Of a stretch of DNA of 18,405 bases, positions 13,407 through 18,405 are shown in pieces; within the stretch, counting starts at the first letter, position 1; every line of letters begins with the position of its first letter. The notes under the pieces were generated by a model, which worked only from the letters and a program-made list of their open reading frames with translations, was not told the DNA's origin and searched no databases. Position numbers and translations under genes: made by a program. The stretch is from Candidatus Heimdallarchaeota archaeon AB_125 (GTDB taxonomy: Archaea; Asgardarchaeota; Heimdallarchaeia; Heimdallarchaeales; Heimdallarchaeaceae): the NCBI GenBank assembly GCA_001940755.1, contig MEHH01000019.1, positions 1 to 18,405 of the forward strand. Reading direction: 5' to 3'.

Positions 13407-14038
13407 CTAAAGGGAAGAGAAATTTGATTAGCAAAGTCAATCTTAAACTGTCACAATCTCAAGTAAACAGACTAATAACCATTTCAATTATCCTTGTAGT
13501 TGTTGCATCTATACTTGGAATATCTTCTAGTGTATTCTTGCAGAAAACCTCTGATGGATTTTCTGAACTCTCTCTTTTAATGTATAATAGTCTTACAGAG
13601 ACTTACGAAGCAAATAATTATCCAGAGAATATTGTCTCAACTGCTAATGTTTCAATCTATTTTATGGTTAAAAATTTCGAAAACAGTGTGAGATATTATC
13701 AATTACAAATAAAGGTAGTAGATCTTACACATAACGTAAGTGCGCAACAGCCAATTTTTACGCATTCAGCTTTTAGTCTTTATGCAAATAATACATTTGA
13801 GAAGATCTTAGCTCCAGCGACAAATTCTGAAAAAAAAGAGACTGAGATATTTACTAGAGATTACATATGGAGCCCAACTGAAATTATATTATATGTAAAT
13901 TCTGAAGTTGTAAGTGAGATTACTACTCCTAGTGTTTTAAAAATCGTATTCGAGTTATGGGAATTCAATACCATAGAAAAGAATTTCCAATACTCTGGAA
14001 TTTTTACGTTTCTTGAACTAAATTATGGGGTTTCTTAA
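13403..14038 (+). CDS. Single-span membrane protein resembling the DUF1616 ectodomain
   Basis: The 211-residue protein has a basic N-terminus, one membrane helix (about 24-46) and an external, beta-rich domain (50-211). The section GFSELSLLM (52-60) through NNYPENI (71-77) and the following NVSIYFMVKNFENSVRYYQL resembles the outer domain that follows the four helices in single-chain DUF1616 proteins (F-x-E-x-Y-L-L-G, then Y-P-x-N, then a strand ending in N-H-E). Here that domain is a separate polypeptide with its own anchor. GGTGAT (13392-13397) precedes the ATG by five bases and the start overlaps the upstream stop as ATGA. Sequons at N82, N111 and N130 are external. Assignment to DUF1616 is inference from pattern and context. 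Confidence 0.75.
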   Translation: MTKGKRNLISKVNLKLSQSQVNRLITISIILVVVASILGISSSVFLQKTSDGFSELSLLMYNSLTETYEANNYPENIVSTANVSIYFMVKNFENSVRYYQLQIKVVDLTHNVSAQQPIFTHSAFSLYANNTFEKILAPATNSEKKETEIFTRDYIWSPTEIILYVNSEVVSEITTPSVLKIVFELWEFNTIEKNFQYSGIFTFLELNYGVS

Positions 14039-14682
14039 TGGTAAAGATACTTCTATTATCAGATATACATAGTCAGAACATTACTTTAATCAATATTCTC
14101 AAAGTTGTTAAAAAACTTACAAATCCTCCTGAAAATTGCTTAATTGCAGGAGATATAACCAATTTTGGTACTACTGAAGAACTTAACAAAATACTAAACA
14201 TAATTACTGATTATTTCAGTAAAGTTTTCTTTGTACTTGGAAATTGTGATCCGTTTGTTAGAACTGAAGAACTTGAAACAAGTGCAAAGCATTTGGAATC
14301 TAATATTCAAGGAATTGAATTCTTCAAGGTTGTGGGTTTTGGAACTCATAAACCAAAATTAAATCAAAAAGTACTAAACAAACTAAGAAAATCAAAAGAA
14401 AGAGTTTGTTTACTGACACATGCCCCTCCATACAATACACAAGCAGATATGGTTTCACTTAACAAACATGCTGGATCTGTAGATCTGAGAAATTTTATTG
14501 AAAAGAATTCTCACATATTTTTAGTAATATCAGGTCACATTCATGATTCACCAACTTTAACTAAATTGAATAACTGCACAATAGTTAATCCAGGTCCTGT
14601 TACTACAGGTAATTTTGCTATTTTAGATATTCACCAAGATTTCCGAGTCGATGGGAAAATACACAATTTATATGAGGTGTAA
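14038..14682 (+). CDS. Calcineurin-like metallophosphoesterase
   Basis: A 214-residue cytoplasmic member of the metallophosphoesterase superfamily, which uses two metal ions to hydrolyse phosphomono- or diesters. All metal motifs are intact: SDIH (D9, H11), AGD (D39), GNCD (N69, D71), THAPP (H128) and SGHIHDSP (H167, H169), with NPGP near 184. The short length and GHIHDSP ending resemble the YfcE/archaeal Icc-like branch. The substrate cannot be read from sequence; cyclic nucleotide, nucleotide or phosphoprotein have all been reported in the superfamily. The ATG shares one base with the stop of the previous gene, implying coupled translation within the DUF1616 cluster. It is followed at five bases by an HD hydrolase. 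Confidence 0.9.
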   Translation: MVKILLLSDIHSQNITLINILKVVKKLTNPPENCLIAGDITNFGTTEELNKILNIITDYFSKVFFVLGNCDPFVRTEELETSAKHLESNIQGIEFFKVVGFGTHKPKLNQKVLNKLRKSKERVCLLTHAPPYNTQADMVSLNKHAGSVDLRNFIEKNSHIFLVISGHIHDSPTLTKLNNCTIVNPGPVTTGNFAILDIHQDFRVDGKIHNLYEV

Positions 14683-14687
14683 TAAAG

Positions 14688-15404
14688 ATGTTTGAAGAAA
14701 ATTATAAACTCAAGTATATATCAGATTTATCAGAACTAAGGGAAGTATTCCAAAAAGCACATGATCATGTAAAAAGCCAATTTAAATTATATGAAGATAA
14801 AAAATCACATTCATTTGACCATATAGTTCGAGTAACAAATACTTGTTTGAATCTGGCTCAAAAACTTGAAGCTCACTTGGATGTACTGCTTCTCGCGTCA
14901 ATTTTTCATGATGTAGGGAGACCTATTGAGGAGATTAATGGTAGATGTCACGCCGAAGTAAGTGCAGAAGAAGCTGATAAGTTCTTAGATAAATTGAATC
15001 TCTCGAAATTGAAAAAAGATGTTAATGAAGCAATACTTTCTCATAGATTCAGCAAAAAAATTGAACCGAGAACAATAGAAGCAAAGATACTGCAGGATGC
15101 AGATGCACTTGATGCTCTTGGTGCAATAGGCCTCTATAGAACTATTAGTTTCAGCTGTGAAAGAGGACTAGATATGCAAGAAGCCTTGATTCATTTCGAT
15201 GAAAAGCTCTTCAAGTTACCTTCAAGGATGCATTTTCCAATAACTAAACAGATTGCTGAGAGCAAATGTATAATCCTTAAGGAATTTGTAAAAAAAATAG
15301 AAGAAGAATCAAGCAATTCATTTTTTAATATATTTTTACAACAAAATGATGGAAAATACCTAAGAAAGAATAAGAGTCCTAAGAAGAATTTTAAATATAG
15401 CTAA
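14688..15404 (+). CDS. HD-domain phosphohydrolase
   Basis: The 238 residues form a single HD domain with all metal ligands present: H45 (SFDHIVRV), H74-D75 (FHDVGRP), H88 (RCHAE), H119 (SHRF) and D137 (QDADALDALGAIG). This pattern matches the short stand-alone HD hydrolases of archaea and bacteria (YedJ-like), which act on nucleotides or other phosphoesters. The substrate is unknown. GAGGTG at 14674-14679 lies eight bases before the ATG and overlaps the end of the metallophosphoesterase gene, so the two hydrolases are co-expressed. The lysine-rich C-terminus (about 225-238) is probably disordered. A paired metallophosphoesterase and HD enzyme may act on successive phosphate groups (inference). 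Confidence 0.9.
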   Translation: MFEENYKLKYISDLSELREVFQKAHDHVKSQFKLYEDKKSHSFDHIVRVTNTCLNLAQKLEAHLDVLLLASIFHDVGRPIEEINGRCHAEVSAEEADKFLDKLNLSKLKKDVNEAILSHRFSKKIEPRTIEAKILQDADALDALGAIGLYRTISFSCERGLDMQEALIHFDEKLFKLPSRMHFPITKQIAESKCIILKEFVKKIEEESSNSFFNIFLQQNDGKYLRKNKSPKKNFKYS

Positions 15405-15445
15405 TTGCATAGTTTCTACTTGGATAAGACTATATTGGTGAACTT

Positions 15446-16141
15446 ATGGCGACTCTTGATCAAAGAAACATGGTAAATATCAACTATACCGGAAGAATAA
15501 AAGAAGACAACAAAGTATTTGATACAACATTTGAGAATGTAGCAAAAAAAGAAGACATTTTTGATGAGAAGGTTATCTATAGACCGTTTACTCTTATTAT
15601 TGGAAAAAACTGGTTACCAGTTGGTCTTGAAGATGAATTGGTTGGGATGAAAGAAGGGCAGAAGAAAACAATAGAGATTGAAGCAAAGAAAGGATTTGGA
15701 TTAAGGGACCGATCGCAAATTAGATTAATTCAAAGAAGAGAATTTCAAAGACACCAAATCAAACCAAAAGAAGATATGAAAGTAGAGATTAGCGGTCAAA
15801 CTGGTCGTATCTTAAAGGTTTCAAGCAGTAGAGTAAAAGTTGATTTTAATCATGATTTGGCAGGAATGGACTTAATCTATGAAGTTGAGATTGTGAAAAA
15901 AATCATAGATGTCAAAGAGCAGTTCATATGTTTACTTGAGAAAAGGTTACCTGGAGTGGATTTTTCAACAACAAAAATTGAAATCAAAGGTAAAGCCATA
16001 GAAGTAGAATTACCAAAGAGTACTAGATTTATGGAGTATATACAATTTACTCGAAATGGTGTTACAAGAGACTTAGGTGAAATGACTAACAAGTATGAAA
16101 AAATCTCCTTTATAGAACACTATGAAATTGAGAAGAAATAA
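15446..16141 (+). CDS. FKBP-type peptidyl-prolyl isomerase, long archaeal (SlyD-like) form
   Basis: The 231-residue protein catalyses prolyl cis-trans isomerisation and acts as a folding helper, probably in the cytoplasm. The N-terminal FKBP fold shows VNINYTGRI, VFDTTFE, LIIGKNWLPVGLEDELVGMKEG and, after an insert, VDFNHDLAGMDLIYEVEI. The insert (about 85-130, starting at the FGLRDRSQ stretch) is the insert-in-flap chaperone domain typical of SlyD. Residues 155-231 form an additional C-terminal domain, as in the long archaeal FKBPs of about 26 kDa. GGTGA (15437-15441) is four bases before the ATG. It follows the HD gene by 41 bases and may belong to that cluster or have its own promoter. No signal peptide is present. 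Confidence 0.93.
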   Translation: MATLDQRNMVNINYTGRIKEDNKVFDTTFENVAKKEDIFDEKVIYRPFTLIIGKNWLPVGLEDELVGMKEGQKKTIEIEAKKGFGLRDRSQIRLIQRREFQRHQIKPKEDMKVEISGQTGRILKVSSSRVKVDFNHDLAGMDLIYEVEIVKKIIDVKEQFICLLEKRLPGVDFSTTKIEIKGKAIEVELPKSTRFMEYIQFTRNGVTRDLGEMTNKYEKISFIEHYEIEKK

Positions 16142-16152
16142 TATACAAATCT

Positions 16153-16590
16153 CTATTCATCAATTTTATTTGCTTCAACTAGAACTAGATTATATCCAAG
16201 AGGGCATTTAATATCTCGTTTCTTCTTAATAATTTTAACTTTGGAAGCTAGTTCATATTTTATTGATACGCAATAATCATAATTTTCACATAAGACTTCA
16301 TTACACTCAATTGGATTTCGTGTGGAAATTAGATTTTCTAGATACTTTTGATTTTCAACTGCTACAATGTCATTTATCTTTTTTACTTCACAAACAACCA
16401 TAACCCCATTATCGATTAAGCAAGGATGTTCTTTGCTTCTAACTTCTATTATTTCATAGGAAGAGCCCATTTCAAGCTGTTCAATACATACTTGAAGATA
16501 CTGACATTTCTTACACGTTTGAGTTCCTCCTTGATGAGAAAACTGGTAGCTTACCTTCGCTACATCTTTGAGGATGAATGAGAGGGTCAT
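16153..16590 (-). CDS. UPF0179 family protein
   Basis: A 145-residue protein of the archaeal UPF0179 family, function unknown. The family pattern is visible: TLxxxxxAKVSYQF, then CKKC...C (C26, C29, C35), SYEIIEVRSKEHPC (C57), C67, and a second cluster C96, C101, C107, C129 in the PIEC...C...C and IKCP contexts. The regular cysteine spacing suggests a bound metal, zinc or an iron-sulfur cluster (inference). The ATG at 16590 has no ribosome binding site; AT-rich sequence at 16609-16626 could serve as a promoter for a nearly leaderless message. It lies 48 bases after egsA on the same strand and converges on the FKBP gene with an 11-base gap. Confidence 0.85.
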   Translation of the reverse strand: MTLSFILKDVAKVSYQFSHQGGTQTCKKCQYLQVCIEQLEMGSSYEIIEVRSKEHPCLIDNGVMVVCEVKKINDIVAVENQKYLENLISTRNPIECNEVLCENYDYCVSIKYELASKVKIIKKKRDIKCPLGYNLVLVEANKIDE

Positions 16591-16638
16591 TTCGGAGTAG
16601 ATTAAGAAATTATATTCTTTAATATTCGTAATGTTGTG

Positions 16639-17709
16639 TTAGTTTATTACTCCAGTAAAACTAGCTGTATTAACAGCTGCTTCGTGAGTCAAACCATCTT
16701 TTCCTAAAATTGTGAATCTCTGAGGTCGTATTGTGTGAGCTATCTGTAGAGCTTTGATTACTTCTTCATCTTTTAAGCCCAATTCCTTTGCTTTAACTGG
16801 TATGCCTAGATCATGTACAACTGAACGAATATTCTCCCAATCTAAATCATGAAGATAAGCCATCAGGATTGTACCAAGTGCGCATTGTTCTCCATGTAAT
16901 GCTGGTTTTTCAGCAAATGAATCTAATGCATGACTAAACATGTGCTCAGATCCACTTCCTGGTCTTGATGACCCTGCTACGCACATTGCCAAAGAACTAC
17001 TAATTAGAGCTTTTACAACGATTCTACTATATCCCTCAGCTTGACTTTTGATAAGATCTGCATTCTTAGTAATCAATTGTACAGTCATGTCTGAAAGAGC
17101 AATAGAATATTCACTTATCAGTTCATTTTTGAGTCTGTGAGAAAGCATCCAATCTTTGATTGCTGTTTTCTTTGCTATAATATCACCACAACCAGCTGCA
17201 GTAAATCTATATGGAGACTTATCAAGAATTGTTGTGTCAGCTAATACTGCAATTGGTGGTAAAGCTTGGATTGAATGTCTCTTATCTGTACCTATGATTG
17301 AAGCTCTTGAGCTAGCTACTCCATCGTGGCTGGCGATTGTAGGTATTGAAATGAATCTTTGATTTGATTTGAAAGATATAGATTTAGCTATATCAATGGG
17401 TCTTCCTCCTCCCAATCCAATGACAAAATCAGGTTTGTTTTCTTTATGAATCTCTAGTTGCTTTTCTAGTTCATCCATTGTGCTATCTTGAATAGTAGTT
17501 GTATATACACTATGATTCCTACTGTTGGTTAAAATATCTTCAACTTCCTTTCCTATTCTAGGCTTCAAGAAATCATCTGTAACTAGTAGAGCTTTACTTC
17601 CTAGTGATAGTCGGTCTATGATATCTGGTAGGCTGTTTAACATATCAGCCCCTAAGCACAAAAGTGTAGGTAATTCTATGAATTTAAACTCATTAATTAT
17701 ATTAGCCAT
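16639..17709 (-). CDS. egsA: sn-Glycerol-1-phosphate dehydrogenase
   Basis: EgsA reduces dihydroxyacetone phosphate to sn-glycerol 1-phosphate with NAD(P)H, the first step that gives archaeal lipids their backbone stereochemistry. The 356 residues carry GLGGGRPIDIAK (98-109, nucleotide binding), PTIASHDGVAS (123-133), AAGCGDIIAK with the zinc ligand D176, GSGSEHMFSHALD with H256, and LHGEQCALG with H272. The length is normal for the family. No ribosome binding site precedes the ATG at 17709, but a TATA-like AAAATATAAA (minus strand of 17737-17746) lies about 32 bases upstream, giving a leader of a few bases. The gene marks the host as archaeal; the few bacterial relatives (AraM) are otherwise excluded by the company it keeps here. 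Confidence 0.96.
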   Translation of the reverse strand: MANIINEFKFIELPTLLCLGADMLNSLPDIIDRLSLGSKALLVTDDFLKPRIGKEVEDILTNSRNHSVYTTTIQDSTMDELEKQLEIHKENKPDFVIGLGGGRPIDIAKSISFKSNQRFISIPTIASHDGVASSRASIIGTDKRHSIQALPPIAVLADTTILDKSPYRFTAAGCGDIIAKKTAIKDWMLSHRLKNELISEYSIALSDMTVQLITKNADLIKSQAEGYSRIVVKALISSSLAMCVAGSSRPGSGSEHMFSHALDSFAEKPALHGEQCALGTILMAYLHDLDWENIRSVVHDLGIPVKAKELGLKDEEVIKALQIAHTIRPQRFTILGKDGLTHEAAVNTASFTGVIN

Positions 17710-17736
17710 CTTAGAAAGTTACTCTAATAGGTTACT

Positions 17737-17746
17737 TTTATATTTT
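17737..17746. promoter_or_regulatory. Shared TATA-like box between egsA and the Sun-family methyltransferase gene
   Basis: TTTATATTTT on the plus strand, AAAATATAAA on the minus strand. Its centre is about 32 bases from both divergent starts (17709 and 17774). One near-symmetrical box could serve both genes, each with a leader of about five bases. Confidence 0.45.
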
Positions 17747-17773
17747 AACTTGAAACTGTAATAAAAAATATAG

Positions 17774-18405
17774 TTGATTGAATTGCCTTTCCAAGCAGAT
17801 AATGATATACTTGAATTTAGTGTAAAACTAGGTTATTTACCATATATGATTGAGAGATACATAGAAATGCTTGGAGAAAATGGAACAAAAGAACTAATCA
17901 AATTCAATGAAACTTCACTTCCTCAAACAATTCGATTGAATTCTCTAAGAAATTCGTACGAAAATACTGAAAGAGCTCTGACAAAGAAAGGAATTAAGTT
18001 AAAGAAAGATTCTCAATATCTTGAATCAAGAACTATTATAGAGACACCTCACCCAATTGGAGCAACACCTGAATACCTCAATGGTTACTATATGTTACAG
18101 GGTAAAAACTCAATTTATCCTTCCCGGATATTAGATCCTCAAGAAGGTGAACTTGTAGGGGACTTTGCAGCAGCGCCAGGAGGTAAAACTACACATCTTG
18201 CACAGATAATGAATAATAAGGGGAAGATTGTTGCTATAGATATTAGTGCCAACCGTTGTAGAAGTTTGAAATCCAACTTATCTAGAATGGGAGTTGAGAA
18301 TACTATAGTTCTCCAAATGGATGCACGTAAAATTTCAGATTTTCATCTTTTATTTGATAAAATTCTTCTTGATGCTCCTTGTTCAGGATCAGGAGTCATA
18401 GCTAC
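17774..18405 (+). CDS. NOL1/NOP2/Sun-family RNA m5C methyltransferase, N-terminal part (cut by window edge)
   Basis: The reading frame runs off the right edge after 210 codons. It encodes an AdoMet-dependent methyltransferase that makes 5-methylcytosine in RNA, usually tRNA in archaea. The N-terminal helical domain (about 5-60) ends in the family's SLPQTIRLNSLR. The Rossmann domain shows a GYYMLQG segment and IYPSRILDPQEGELVGD before motif I (DFAAAPGGKT, 130-139), VVAIDIS-type motif II (here IVAIDIS), MDAR, and motif IV DAPCSGSG with C203. The second catalytic cysteine (motif VI) lies beyond the window. No ATG fits the N-terminus; TTG 17774 is preferred over TTG 17783 because it follows an in-frame stop closely and sits at leaderless distance from the shared TATA box. 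An ATG at 17846 would cut off conserved residues. Confidence 0.92.
   Translation, partial: MIELPFQADNDILEFSVKLGYLPYMIERYIEMLGENGTKELIKFNETSLPQTIRLNSLRNSYENTERALTKKGIKLKKDSQYLESRTIIETPHPIGATPEYLNGYYMLQGKNSIYPSRILDPQEGELVGDFAAAPGGKTTHLAQIMNNKGKIVAIDISANRCRSLKSNLSRMGVENTIVLQMDARKISDFHLLFDKILLDAPCSGSGVIA

Noticed and set aside
1..18405. CRISPR arrays, insertion sequences, prophage or integrase genes
   Set aside because: Reading both strands showed no regularly spaced repeats, transposase motifs or phage genes; gene order and composition are uniform throughout.

Overview
The window is an AT-rich stretch of an archaeal chromosome, densely packed with genes on both strands. Archaeal identity rests on sn-glycerol-1-phosphate dehydrogenase (EgsA, the enzyme that sets archaeal lipid chirality), a UPF0179 protein, a long archaeal-type FKBP, TATA-like promoter boxes and GGTGA-type ribosome binding sites. 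Several genes are unusual for an average archaeon and together point to the Asgard lineage, possibly a Heimdallarchaeia-like group. These are a full-length ribophorin I (OST1) homologue, a long eukaryote-like Trm112, a bacterial/eukaryotic-type S-adenosylmethionine synthetase, and a bacterial-type MutS-MutL pair. The lineage assignment is inference; no rRNA or phylogenetic marker is present.

Layout. Positions 1-3002 are read leftwards: the N-terminus of an E1/MoeB/ThiF-like enzyme (cut by the window edge), an unrecognised 134-residue helical protein, and the ribophorin I homologue. Positions 3219-8869 are read rightwards as a likely operon: deoC, mutS, mutL and a small two-helix membrane protein. 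Positions 8900-10091 are read leftwards: Trm112 and a sugar-phosphate nucleotidyltransferase. From 10222 to 16141 everything is rightwards: an unrecognised helical protein, metK, then a tightly overlapping cluster made of a winged-helix/DUF1616 membrane protein, a two-TM helical protein, a TM protein resembling the DUF1616 ectodomain, a metallophosphoesterase, an HD hydrolase and an FKBP isomerase. UPF0179 and egsA (16153-17709) are leftward. The window ends in the start of a rightward NOL1/NOP2/Sun RNA m5C methyltransferase that shares a promoter region with egsA.

How the genes fit together. deoC-mutS-mutL joins deoxynucleotide salvage with mismatch repair. MutL carries the complete endonuclease motif set and a clamp-binding motif, so it should be a nicking MutL that works without MutH. 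The ribophorin homologue would sit in the cytoplasmic membrane with its domains outside the cell, next to an STT3/AglB oligosaccharyltransferase encoded elsewhere. MetK supplies the AdoMet used by Trm112-dependent methyltransferases and by the Sun-family enzyme. The DUF1616 cluster looks like a membrane complex whose classical single-chain form has been split over two genes with a third gene between them.

Most promising items: the ribophorin I homologue, with its duplicated ectodomain and one-sided sequon distribution, and the split DUF1616 cluster. No tRNA, rRNA, CRISPR array, insertion sequence or prophage was seen.
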